From Rhodamnia argentea (lineage: Eukaryota; Streptophyta; Magnoliopsida; Myrtales; Myrtaceae), in contig NC_063155.1 in NCBI RefSeq assembly GCF_020921035.1, forward strand, positions 26,777,294 to 26,841,293: a stretch of 64,000 nt of DNA, given 5' to 3'. Below the pieces are notes generated by a model, which was given only the letters and a program-made list of their open reading frames with translations, was not told the DNA's origin and did not search any database. A program made the position numbers and the translations under genes. Positions 50,058-61,672 of this stretch are shown here, in pieces. Every line of letters starts with the position of its first letter. Position 1 is the stretch's first letter.

Positions 50058-50169
50058 AGAGGTTAACTCCCATGAATTTCCCAGGAAAGGAGGAGTTGAA
50101 ATTTTACGTCTGTGTAGGTTCCGAGAATGTTGAGTGTTCTTTCCTCTTTCGACACACGAAGGACGAACG

Positions 50170-50790
50170 AATAACGAGAAATATCAACATCAATATCAAT
50201 GTTACCTTTATTCCAAAACATTAACATTAATATCACCTTTATTCCAAACTAGTTGAGGTCGGCGATCGATGAATCCAAAAATAAATAAAATAAAAGCAAG
50301 ACCAATTGAGAGAAAAGAAATAATTATATAAAAATAAAAAAATATATATATAAATATATATAAGGAAAAATGATTAAAAAAGATAGTCCGGAACATAGGA
50401 ATTCTATCCATCCACAATGCTAATAACTTTCGTCCACTCCATCGGAAGACAAAACATACGCCAATCCATTTCAAACTTCATTAAATTTTGTTTTATTACT
50501 TTCTCCCAAGTAAGTTTCGGCCAACCTTTTCCTTTCTTCATGTCATGCCCCCGGTAACAAACTTCTGTTCTTACCGGAGCATTTAGGGATCTTCGAAGAA
50601 TATGCCCAAACCATCTCAATTTATGTTTTCTCATCTTTTCTACCACCCGTACTAATCCAAGTTTTCGTCGAATATATTCAATTTTTATCTTATCCATCCT
50701 TGTATGACCACACATCCATAGTAACATTTTCATTTCTGCCACTCCCATTTTCCACACATCCACCTTAACGAACGATAACAAGAAAGAGGG
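50170..50790 (-). mobile_element. RTE-like LINE fragment, 5' truncated
   Basis: The minus-strand frame encodes the end of a non-LTR reverse transcriptase ORF: MRKHKLRWFGHILRRSLNAP, then a conserved GHDMKKGKGWPKLTWEKV block. The 3' end (towards 50,170) has the RTE-type TAGTTTGGAATAAAGG and an ATATTGATGTTG microsatellite tail. Flanks ACGAACGAATAACGAGAAA and AACGAACGATAACAAGAAA look like a target duplication of about 17-19 bp. Too short to be active. Confidence 0.8.
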
Positions 50791-50928
50791 ACCTTTATTT
50801 ATTTTATTTTATTTTTGTCAGAAGAGGGACCTTCATTTAGGCGATCACCCTCAACTGTTTTTTTGTTTTTCTTTTCGAGTTCCCTAAAGGAAATTTTTTT
50901 TTTCTCCCGACTCCATAGGCTTTCAAAG

Positions 50929-50930
<2 letters not shown>

Positions 50931-50961
<31 letters not shown>

Positions 50962-50964
50962 TTT
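50931..50964. repeat. (TTTC)n microsatellite
   Basis: About eight TTTC units; copy 1 has a poly-T run at the equivalent place (about 41,576-41,590). Confidence 0.9.
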
Positions 50965-51654
50965 GAGGTGTTAGGCGAAATAAGCCATACGCTGGGGGTG
51001 CCGTGTGTGTAGTGTGGATCATGTAATATAAGCTTTTCGAGCGGAGGCGAGTCCAACTGAACATGGCGAGGGTGCTCGAGGTTTGGGCATTCTCTTGGTT
51101 TCTGGCGTGAGAACATGGGGAGGGGGAGAGAGGAGGCAAATACAGGAGAGCTTCAGGGAACGTGAACTATAGGTGGTGTAGTCTCTTGGTTCTGCATTCG
51201 GGGACGCGGTTTGGCTTCTCAGTTCTACCTTTTTTCCGTGCGCAAGAATTTTTCTATCTCTTCTCCCTCTCTCTTCCTTGTCTGCCGCTGTGGAGCTCTC
51301 CCTCCCACTCCCAGGAGCACCGTCGCAATTTTCTCTGTACTACAAGAGAAGGAGACGTAGAGAATCTAGAAACCGCCACATGGCTTCTCCTTATTTCTCA
51401 CTGTGTGGTTAGTTTGAGTTTGCTTTGTCAAATGGGGTCGGGTCTGGCCATGGATTGCCCTTTTTTCTTCGTTGACTTTCCCCCTCATATTTAATTCCTT
51501 GTTTGTATTCTCTCTCTCTCCGTTGCTCTCAGCGTGGAGTCAAAAAGGCGAAGACGCGTAAGGCCCGAATTTGCAGATAGAGATAGATGAGCGACGAAAT
51601 TGCTGGGTACTTTAAACAAGTAAAACCCCACATTCATCCCATTGTTTTTTTTTT

Positions 51655-52030
51655 TTTTGGATTAATATAACGAAAAATCATAAACTGATATACCTATGAT
51701 AAATTTATCTCGAACTAATTTAGTTTGACCTCCAAAAACCGCAAACCGGTACACTTATGATAAATTTACTCTCCGCTAATTTTCATTAAATTTTACCATC
51801 AAATTGCTGAGTTGAATGATACGTGACAGTTGATACATTTTGAGGGTTTTTATTCACTTTTATCATAGGTGCACCAGTTTAGGATTTTTGGTGGTCAAAA
51901 AATTAGTTCGAGGCAGATTTGTCATAGGTGTACCGGTTTGAAATTTTTGGCGGTCAACAAATTAATTGGGATAGATTTATCACATGTGTATCAGTTTTGA
52001 TGTTGCGTGGTGTTAAGCCTTTTTCTTTTT
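51655..52030. mobile_element. foldback element, family D (copy 2)
   Basis: Counterpart of 42,021-42,385, with the same arms and orientation, diverged by scattered substitutions. Confidence 0.65.
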
Positions 52031-52044
52031 ATAAGATATCTATA

Positions 52045-52500
52045 GGGGTAATTTACAAGCAAGAACTAAACCCTATACTTTTTGTGCCAATTTAATCCTA
52101 AACCTTTCAATCTTATCAAATAAATTCTAAATCTTTTGACTATTTTTCAATGTAATCTATTCGGCCAATTTTGGTTGAAAATAGTTGAAATGAATATCGG
52201 TCGTCCTACGTGGTGCAGCCGAGTTGACATGGACAACTTTTTCATAATTTATAAAAAAGAAATCAATTTTTTTCCTTTGTTGTTCCCTTTTCTTTTTGCG
52301 AGTGGCTGGTCGCTGGGCAACTACCATCGCCCATAGGCAATGGCCAACGAGGGCTAATCTCGCCTGGCCAGCATCGTCCTCGCCCACCATAGGCTAGGGT
52401 CGGCCTCTCTGGCCTCTGCCCGGGCGAGGGTGATCGCCGACGAGGCTCCGCTCAACAAATCCGGTGAGGTTGACCTTTGCCCTCGTCTTTTAAGTGGTTT
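52045..52500. mobile_element. family A element, left half only (copy 2)
   Basis: Counterpart of 42,410-42,870, with the same missing right arm and a GC core (TCGCCTGGCCAGC and following). Confidence 0.65.
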
Positions 52501-53364
52501 CTTAATTGGAATAGGTTTCCTAATTGAAAGTCTCAACTTCTGAATGATTTAAGTGTGATTGTAATCTTCGTTGTATCACTTGATCTATAATGAAATTCAG
52601 TATTAACCTCATCGTAAATGTAGGTTACATCGAGCAAATCACGTAAATTTGGTATTCGATTTATTTACTTATTTGGTTTACTTTATTGTTCGATTGCTTG
52701 CTTGCACCACAACTACTATTATTGGTTTCAACTTTTCAAATAGGAACATGCATTAATAATTCCTAAGGTAGCCACAACATCTATCAGTGTCGCTCTAATT
52801 TTCTTTTGATATGTAGATACAATGTAGCGATAAATATTGCAATTGGAATCCCAATTGGAAAATTATAATTCAAATATCTAATATAAAAATATTATTTCCA
52901 TAAATAGTGGAATACTAAATAATACTTTAATACGAAGAGCATAAATTTAATAGTACATTTAAAACTAACAGCGTAATTGGTAAAGTGTGAAATTAGAAAA
53001 AATATTAAAACTATTAAATTTATCCTCTTTTTTGCCGGAGATAATAGTTATCTTTGACTAAATTACAAATAGGAAAGTGCGGAATCAACAATAAAAAAAT
53101 CAAAATTATAAATTCCTCGAGAAACCACGTCACCAATTTTCTATTGATCTCCCTTTCATCCTAATATGTAGAATGCGATAATTTAACAGAGTGATAAAGA
53201 CTGTGTGGAAAAACATTGTGTATTGCAGTGAAGTTGTGTGCCAATAGAAACAATGACGACAACACCAACAACCACAATAATAATTAAAAAAAAAATCGTC
53301 ATCATACTACTACTCGAACCTGACCATGTATTACCATTGGTTACAATTGGGTCCTCCAAACTTA

Positions 53365-55253
53365 GGGTTTTTTTTTTCCAATTTAATATTAAAAATATAT
53401 ATTTACTAAATTATTTAAAATATATATATTTACAAGTTTGGGCCTCGCTCGGTTGTTGGGCTGCCGAGAGGGCTAGGCTATTTTTTAAAAAAAAAAATCA
53501 TTTTTTAAAGTGTTTTAATTATTTATACTTATAATATTTAGTTTATTTCGTATTCTTTTAACATGTTTATATTTGTTTTATTTATAATTTTTTTTCTTGT
53601 GAAGCTTATCTTTATAACATAATTAGTAATAATTAATATAAAAATTTATTAAGATCTATAATTAATAAATAATGTTGTAATTATGTAATTAATTAAAATT
53701 TTCATAAAATAAAATTGATAATATATATGAAATTAAGGAGGATGAGGATCCAGATGTCATTTCGTAAATATTTTTTTAAAAAAATTAAATTGAAAAAAAA
53801 ACCTTCTTTTGCCCTTTTCCCTACATTTCATAAATAACAAATTTTATCAGCCTTTGTAGTTTTGCCAGAGTCCCTCGTCACATTCCCCAAGAGTCGCGTT
53901 AGGACAAAGGCTATTCAACTGATAAAGTTGAACAATGCACCGATACTTCACTTATCACGCATCTTATGGGTTCCTCCTTAATTCAATATCATGCAAGGCC
54001 GTATGATCACACGGACGAGTAGGTATTGGCTATTGCATACCGAACTAATGAAATACTCAATCTAGATAATGCCACTCAACTATCCAGAATGAGTTTGATG
54101 TAAAACAACCGGCGTGCGATTTTTTGGAAAAACGTGATCGTCAAAAATCGGACAAATTTCACTGATTTGGGGCTAGCGAGCTCAAATTGTGCTCAAATTC
54201 AGTCGGCTAAAGCAAAATGGTCTTCTAATCAATCATCATAGCTTTCCTGTGATGTACGATGAATTTTCGCATTTCGGAGTCGTTTATATAGGTTTTCGGG
54301 TAGTTTTTAATTTTAGAAAACTTAGTGATATAGATAATCGCAATATTTGATTTGGATTCCATTTGATTAGAATAGATTTGATTCATTTAATGTTATCTTT
54401 GAGTAATTCTAATTCCTAAAGGAGTCCTATCTATATAATAGACGTCCGCCCTATATAATTTTTACGTTATCATTTTGTCAAATTCAGTTTACCCTTTGGA
54501 AAGCTTTTTCAGTTAACACTTCCGTTGTGTCACGATCGAACATACGGCCTTGCATGATATTAAATCAAGGAGGAGGTTCATGCATGTGATGCGTGACAAG
54601 TCGAGTGTCGGTGCATTGTTTAGCTTTATCGGTCGAGCAGCCTTTGTCCTAACGCGACTCTTGGGGAATATGACAAGGGACTCCGGCAAAACTACAAAAA
54701 CTGATAAAATTTGTCATGTATGAAATGTAGGGACAAGGGCAAAAGAAGGGTTTTTTCCAATTTAATTTTCAAAAAAAAAAAATTTACGAAATGACATCCG
54801 GATCCTCGCCCTCCTTAATTTCATATATCTTACAATTTTATTTTATGAATATTTTTAATTAATTACATAATTACAACATTATTTATTAATTATAGATCTT
54901 AATAATTTTTTATATTAATTATTACTAATTATGTTAAAAAGATAAGCTTCACAAGAAAAAAAATTATAAATAAAACAAATATAAACATGTTAAAAAATTC
55001 CGAAATAAACTAAATATTATAAGTATAAATAATTAAAACACTTAAAAAATAAAATTTTAAAAAAAATAGCCCGGCTTGCTCGGCGGCTCAACTACCGAGC
55101 AGGTGGGGCCCGGCCCAGCACAAGCTGCTCGGTAGTTGGGCTGCCAAGCGGGCTTCGCCAAGCACTCCAACCGCCAAGCGAGGCCCAAACTTGTAAATAT
55201 TTTTTTAAAAAAATAATTTCGTAAATATTTTTTTTAAATTAAATTGGAAAAAA
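53365..55253. mobile_element. large foldback element with ~640-710-bp inverted arms
   Basis: The left arm (53,365-54,005) is repeated inverted at 54,540-55,253, around a ~535-bp loop. Matching inner ends are CATGCAAGGCCGTATG and CATACGGCCTTGCATG. AAACTTA flanks both ends (53358-53364 and 55254-55260). Copy 1 has the uninterrupted site CCAAACTTATCTC. No transposase frame; the arms carry GC patches and long A/T tracts. The right arm is longer because of an extra GC-rich stretch (about 55,070-55,180). Mutator-type foldback is plausible, but the target duplication merges with an A run. Confidence 0.85.
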
Positions 55254-56744
55254 AAACTTATCTCTAACAATGATTTAAGGACAAAGTTTTAAGTTTTCGT
55301 CCAAAGACACATAACAAAATACGCATCACAGGTAAATCGGCACGTGATGCCTACTTGTACGAGTTTCTAACAAAACACATTTTTGGTGCATTGTGTTATT
55401 CTTGTCCAAGGTGCAAAAGGTTGGGTTTTTGTTTGGAACGTTTAAAATGTCACGGTGTTTTTATCCCAGGTGTAAAAGGTTGGACCTTTTTTTTTTTTAG
55501 GATTCTTTTGCTCCTTTTTTATAAACATTGAGATCCATTTTGTTGTTCCAAATTATGAGATTTTACAAAATCAACAAATCTCCTTAGCACGAAAGACAAT
55601 GATCAAGTAGAATTTTTTTTTTCTCTTACTCTCTTCTTTCTCTCGGAATTTTACTTTGCCTCTTTGTAAAACATGAGAGTCGAACTCCACACCTGAAGAT
55701 AGACGCCCACACTCCACCCACAATTTCCTTGCAAATGTGTGCTCGCTCATTTTGGTATATAGCAATTAATGACATGCTTCGTGAGCAAAACTTTTGACTA
55801 ATGGCATTTACTGCCTTCTGTGACACGCTTGTGGGATTGCGGTAATTGACTTATTTCAACCAATGGACTAAGTAACTACGGTAAAACCAAACATTCTGTA
55901 GCGGGTATGAGACCCTTATGATAAAGCCGATAGCGTAACTGCATTGATCAATCCTCCCCTACCTTACTTTTCCGGTGGTTCTATTTTTTTTAAGCATAAT
56001 TTAAATAATTTAGAAATATATTTTCTCAAATATGGCTATTTGTACCGCTCGAAATAATTAGTTTATGAAAATTATTTTTATTTGCGATGAATATATTCTT
56101 TGTTTATTCATTTTTGGAAGTGATATTTTTATGGAAATAATTGTATAAATAATTTATTTTTTGTGAAATAAATGCATAAAAGTAATATGCTTCCAAGGTT
56201 GGGCCAGACATCTGTTGCCATATATAGACATTGCTTTCGCCGGCCCACAGTCTCCAAATAACGAGTTAATTTGAGTGCAATATATGTATTCTTCTAACGC
56301 AACTTATGCCCACCGGAAGTAGGGCGGGTCATTCACAACACGTAAAACTTAATTAGCACATTTCACATAAGCACATCATTCGGTCAATATCGTTAGGTTC
56401 CAACTATAATTTGGGATAAAAACTAAGTTCCGATGAGTTAATTAAACAGATTGTTCTTAGGATACAAGATAGGTAACGATCATATCTAGACCCGCTCGAT
56501 CTGCTTTGGTCGGACAGAATCCCGCGTTCCGTGGATGGCGTGATCAGTTCGAGTGGCGCGTCTGTAAAAAAAAATGCCGCTAGGAATTAGGGCACTAGGA
56601 ATTGAAGAGAAGACAAGCTCGATTAACTTTTTGATGACCGAACCAAACCTTAATAACCAAACAAGCACAATGGGACAAGGTGACGAGAGAGACATGGACA
56701 TTCATTTTGTCCAGAATCATTCAGACTGATGGGGGCTGATCGGT

Positions 56745-57296
56745 GCGGGCACGTTCCACGTGGTTTTCATTGCTCATCAGCGATCTTAAAATCGTCTAGC
56801 TTCATGGATCCGTTCTAAGCATGCTTGCTTGGTCTAAATCATATAATCATTGTTTCTCTATGCTCCATTTATTTCGCGATAAATGAATAATTTAAAAAAT
56901 ATTTTTCCAAGAATGATTGCTTATATGCTTGAAATAATTAATTAATGATAAATATTTTCATTATCGACAATCATTCATAATTGTAAGTAATACAAACTAT
57001 CATTTTTTGAAAAATATTTTTTAAATCATTCATTTTTCCATAAACAAATGCACCCTTAATGAGTTTTTACTCTTCAAAAATTACCTGGGTTTCGAGAAGT
57101 GCAACAGAAAATCAAGTTTGAAAGAAATGAAAATCAAGTATTTAAGATGTCAAGTTTTTTAGATCTTGAAAAAACATGATCAAATTAAATTAAACTAGAC
57201 AGATCTTATATGAAACTACCTAATGTCCCCATTAGATAAGTAAGTTTCTGAGATTAGAATGGAGCCGTCTAGACTTCAAATTAGCATGCTGGCCTT
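56745..57296. other. intergenic DNA with small AT-rich MITE-like stretch
   Basis: About 56,860-57,060 resembles the 28,518 MITE type (CATTTATTTCGCG ... ATAAACAAATGCACCC). No gene. Confidence 0.5.
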
Positions 57297-57692
57297 CAAG
57301 CATTTACTTTGTCATAAATTTATCACAAAAGTGCAATTGAGTCTTAAAACTTTTAAAAAGTACAAGCAAGTACTAAAACTTGTCACGAAATTGCAATCGA
57401 ATCCTAAAACTTTTGAAAAGTGTAATCAAGTCGTAAAACTTATCACGATTGTGTAATCAAGTCATAAAACTTGTCAAATTAATAAAATCAAGAAACTTTC
57501 AAAAAATGCAATCAACGAAACAATTTGATTTCACCAATTTGACAAGTTTTAGGACTTGATTGTATTTTTTGAAAGTTTTAATATCCATTGCACTATCTAA
57601 CAAGTTTTAAGATTTAATTGCACTTTTTAAAAGTTTTATAATTCGGTTGCACTTTCGTGACAAGTTTTAAGATTTTCAATGCACTTACCCCG
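57297..57692. mobile_element. foldback element, family B
   Basis: The same arm motif as at 25,811 (CTTAAAACTTGTCACGAAAGTG on the complement of the right arm). Repeated 'gtgcaatcaagtc..taaaactt' subunits in both arms. Non-coding. Confidence 0.7.
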
Positions 57693-59717
57693 ACGTTATA
57701 TAAATACAAATTGTTGACACGTTTCCTAATGAGTTAAGTTACTAGAAAAACCGGTTAGTCTAGTTCGGAGCATTGGTCAAAGGTTCGAATCCTTGCGCTC
57801 CCTCTCAAACTCATTAGTTGCTCGAGGCATCGGGTTCACACAACTTGCAAACACAAGAACAAGAGCTCCGTCTATCATCCGGTAGAGCCGAGTCTCGCGT
57901 GCGAATCGGACTGACCTACTTGCCAACAGTTTAAACTGTTCGATTAAAACTGATAAATAAATTTTGATCGAGACATCTTGGAGTCTTTAGGTGATCTTGG
58001 CTCATGCATGTGGCTAGAAGAACTCACACGCGGAACTACAACCAGAGCCACAGCCACACGTGCGTGCATGCCGGCGAGGGCCGAGTTTTACAAGATAAAC
58101 AAAAGGCACTTTTGAATGCACGAAAAGCCAACTTTAACATCCACATCGTGAGTGGGACGACGTTCTTTATAAACCAAAGTGTGCTTATGCAAAACCTGAA
58201 TTTTACTAAACAAATCGAACCACCCTCTCGAATATTCAACTGAATGATTATCTGTATCGACATAAGACGAAAGATAAAGGCTATCCATCCATATCCTATG
58301 ACACGACCAAACATCATATGTTCCTCGTCTCTTTAAGGCGAAAAGAATTATTTTTGAGTACAAGTGTCGGGTATCGACATGCCTGCAATGACTATTAATA
58401 CATGAATCACATGAAGCATTTTTTTTTTTTTTTGTGTGTTAGACATGTCAATACTATTTATCGATGACGGAATAAACATTTTTCTTTACTACGATATCTA
58501 ACGGATCCTATCCAAAATGCTTTTCGCGTCTATCAAATCATGATATAAACATTTGGATGGATTTGCAAAGATGCGATGACATCATGAGAGTATAAATTCC
58601 AATGATGACTGGCGAAAAAGGGAGAAGAAAAAAAAGTTGTGATTTGCGTGTGTAGCTCAGTGGGACGCAATGGAGTGGAGACAACGCCCACATGGTACGT
58701 ACAGTTCGATGGCCAGTTCTGATCGTGGGAAAGCTTGGGAAGTGGCGCGAATGGAGACCACGCCGTGGTGGTCGGCGAGCATCGTGTAGTCCAAGATCGG
58801 CTGCTCAGATAATAGGCTGGGAGAGTGACTTATACACATGAAAATCCCGTCAGATGAACGAGCAGAAATTTCGATTATGCATTTCTGCACTAGCTCGGTA
58901 AAATGACTCTCGATACAGATTGTAATGACTAGATCGTAACTTTTCTGCTTTGAGTTTTCTAGGACGAGTAGTTTAGGAAGGTCGAAGTTGGGGAGGAAGT
59001 GGACGAACGTGAATGGACAGAATGAGAAAAAGATAGAAATTTCAGTGGTTGCTCTTCTAGGCCTCCAAGAAGTTTTTTTTTATCGGATGTCTCCGAAGAG
59101 ACGCCTCCAAGAAGTTGAAAAGGCATCAATTCTTCTCGATTGATGGCTGCAACTCTTTAAGGATGCAGACTTTTGAAAAGCTCCGACTCTTCAAGAACGG
59201 AATGGACACTATTCTAGATTTTCAAGGGATATAAACTCTTTGAGATTGAAGTGAATTGCACTAAGCAAGTTTCATCGATCAAATTCGATGCCCTTCCTAT
59301 AGAAACTTGATGGTCTTTTAAAGCAAAATAAAAGAAAAGCAAAAGAATAAAGTCAAATCTAGAAACTGGAAGTTATTAAAGCACATAGAAATGTTTAACC
59401 AGAAAAAAAGGCACATAAAACCTAGGAGCCATTAAAAGTTCAATATTTACAATGTTTGTGGCTGTCCCAAAGTCTCTTGTTGTAAGTTTCCAATGCATGG
59501 AAGATGACACTCTCGCCGATGAGGGCTTATCAATGTTAGACTTATCGATGAGAGGCTTGTCAAGCTTGAGTGCGGGATGATCTTCTTGGCTGAGCAAGCT
59601 GGCCTTAAATACGGGATGCATCATAACCTAAGACGAAAGTAAACTGGAAGAATAGGGGATGAAGCAAAGCTTCAATAATTGGCTTTGACCTATTTCGCGA
59701 TGAACATATATTAGCAT
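57693..59717. other. intergenic DNA, no gene supported
   Basis: Short open frames near 58,004-58,363 and 58,657-58,890 are unrecognised. A B-box-like GGTTCGAATCC at about 57,772 has no tRNA fold. Confidence 0.5.
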
Positions 59718-60190
59718 TGTACCAAACTTTTTGCATTTGTATCGATTCAGTCTGTTTGCCAATTTTGGCCAGAAATTTCTAAGTTGGTGTGGTCGGCAAT
59801 GATGTGACAATTTTTAATAATTTTTTAAATTTTCTTATATTTTTTTTATTTTCTTTGCATTTTCTTCTTTTTCCCTACACTTAGGGCCGTTGAGGACAGC
59901 CGGCCACAGGCAAGGGCTGGATGCCCTCACCGGCCCTAAGCCTGAAAAAAAAAAAAAAAAGTAAAGAAAATAAAAGAAAAGGCAAAAAATATTAAAAATT
60001 TTAAAAATATATTAAAATTTATTCACGTCAGCTCCGGTCATGTTGTGTAGAACGGCCGACGTCCACGTCGGCGATTTCCAACCAAAATCGGCCGGTCGGA
60101 CTGAATTGTCACAAATACAAAATATTTAAGACTGAATTGATAAATAAAAAAAAAAAGACACGTAACTGAATTGATGTAATTACAATTGGC
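59718..60190. mobile_element. foldback element, family A
   Basis: The left arm has 'ccaaactttttgcatttgtatcg..ttgccaattttggcc', the right arm 'tgaattgtcacaaatacaaaatatttaagactgaattg'. The GC-rich core (GGGCCGTTGAGGACAGCCGGCC ... ACCGGCCCTAAG) is itself palindromic. The ends are degraded and no target duplication is clear. Confidence 0.65.
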
Positions 60191-61007
60191 GTAATTTTTT
60201 TTTTTTTGGGATAAATTCCCATGCATCATTGTCTTGTCACGAAGGAAATACATAAATGGAGGCTCGTACAATTTTCCATCATTTGAAGTCTGCCTTTCAA
60301 GAAATTACATCTATCAGATCATGTTTCTCTCCCACCGTACTCATATGTCGCCGCGCCATTTCTGTGCGGCTTCTTCCCTGTCTTTGAGTGGAGCATGATA
60401 GTCTTTACATATATTGGGGAAACAGTGGTGGGATTAGGATAGCATGGGATAGAACAGTTTCTCTCATGAAACTTTTCTTCCATATCATTGGAAATTTGAT
60501 TAATTCCCGTTGAGCGCATGATTCTCGTGTCGATGAGTATCGGGTGATCGATGAAAAAAGCGCGAGCTCGAGCTCTTGCAAGTGGCGTCAAAAGGGCACT
60601 CGGTTAAGGGGATTAGTAGAAGGACGAGATTCTTAAAGACGAAGTTGATTACTAGACAAGATGTGTACTCGTATCGAACCGAAAATTTATCAAATCCGTG
60701 TATGTTCGGTTGCCCATCGGGGTTTAAAGCAGGATGGATATTACAATAAGAATCTCACAGCTTTTTTTGTTGTTTCTCTTTTGGACTTTAGACTCAACTA
60801 AACTTCATAAATTCGATACACTCATGCACAACTTTTTAATCCTCTCTCTCTCTCCTCCCACCTTCAGTGAACTTGTTGGAGCCAGATCTAGCTCGTTTAC
60901 CATGGGCGAGCCTAATCTAACGTCGTAATCGAACCCGCAAAAAGAGGGAGAGGAATCGGGAGCGGTGCGTCTCCAAAACGTTTTGCCCTCCACCTTGTCG
61001 ATAATTT
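60191..61007. other. intergenic DNA, no gene seen
   Basis: A 90-codon minus-strand frame at 60,319-60,591 is unrecognised. CT-rich run at about 60,842-60,856. Confidence 0.55.
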
Positions 61008-61672
61008 AGGTACAATCCCAATTATAACCTAAACTTTTTTTATCTTATTAAGTCCAATCTCAATTCTACCCTAAACTTTTTTTTTTTCCATAAAAAATCC
61101 TAACTCTTCGTTGTCTTATAAAAAAAAAATCTCAACTCTAGGTCCAGTTTCAATTTTACTCAATTTTTTTTGTCACATAAAAGACAACCAACTTGTCCTA
61201 AATCTGCCTCCATTAACCCCTCATCGAAATCGTCTGTAGTGATTTTGATCTCGGTCTTCCATCTCTCGCGGTCGGGGAGCTTGCAACCGGGACGCTTGAA
61301 TAGCCATTTCTCGGTTGTCAACAAGAAAAATTGGCCCGTAAGTTAATAGGGACAGATTTGTAACTCAAGTAAAAGTTTATTATTTTTCATGCGACTGTAA
61401 AAATTTTAGGAAAAATTCGAGATTAAATAGTAAAATCGAGACAAGACCTCAATTAGGGGCTTTTCATAGGACAATAAAAGTTTAGGGTAGAATTAAGACA
61501 TAACCTAATGTTAAGGATTTTTTATGGGACAAAAAAATTGGAGTAGAATGGGAACTGGACATAAAATTTGAGATTTTTGTGAGAAAAAAAAAATTAGAGT
61601 AAGATGGGAATTGGACTTAATTGGAGATTTTTTATGAGATGAAAGGTAAAATTGAGATAATAATTAAAGTTT
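61008..61672. mobile_element. foldback element, family C
   Basis: Imperfect inverted arms: left 'taacctaaactttttttatcttattaagtccaatctcaattct', right 'gaattggacttaattggagattttttatgagatgaaaggtaaaattgagat'. The middle (about 61,200-61,340) is unrelated and GC-richer. Non-coding. Confidence 0.6.

Larger units (their letters stand above)
45696..56744. repeat. tandem segmental duplication, copy 2
   Basis: Same orientation and gene order as 34,347-45,209. It has private insertions of a LINE fragment (about 50,170-50,790) and a ~1.9-kb foldback element (53,365-55,253). It lacks the 34,603 MITE and the 36,056-37,608 segment. Around 51,240-51,560 it retains a stretch of roughly 200 bp or more that is missing from copy 1 near 41,920. 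Confidence 0.95.

Noticed and set aside
58650..58725. TGTAGCTCAGTGGG, like a tRNA A box
   Set aside because: No matching D-arm, anticodon stem or acceptor pairing; only a weak B-box resemblance.
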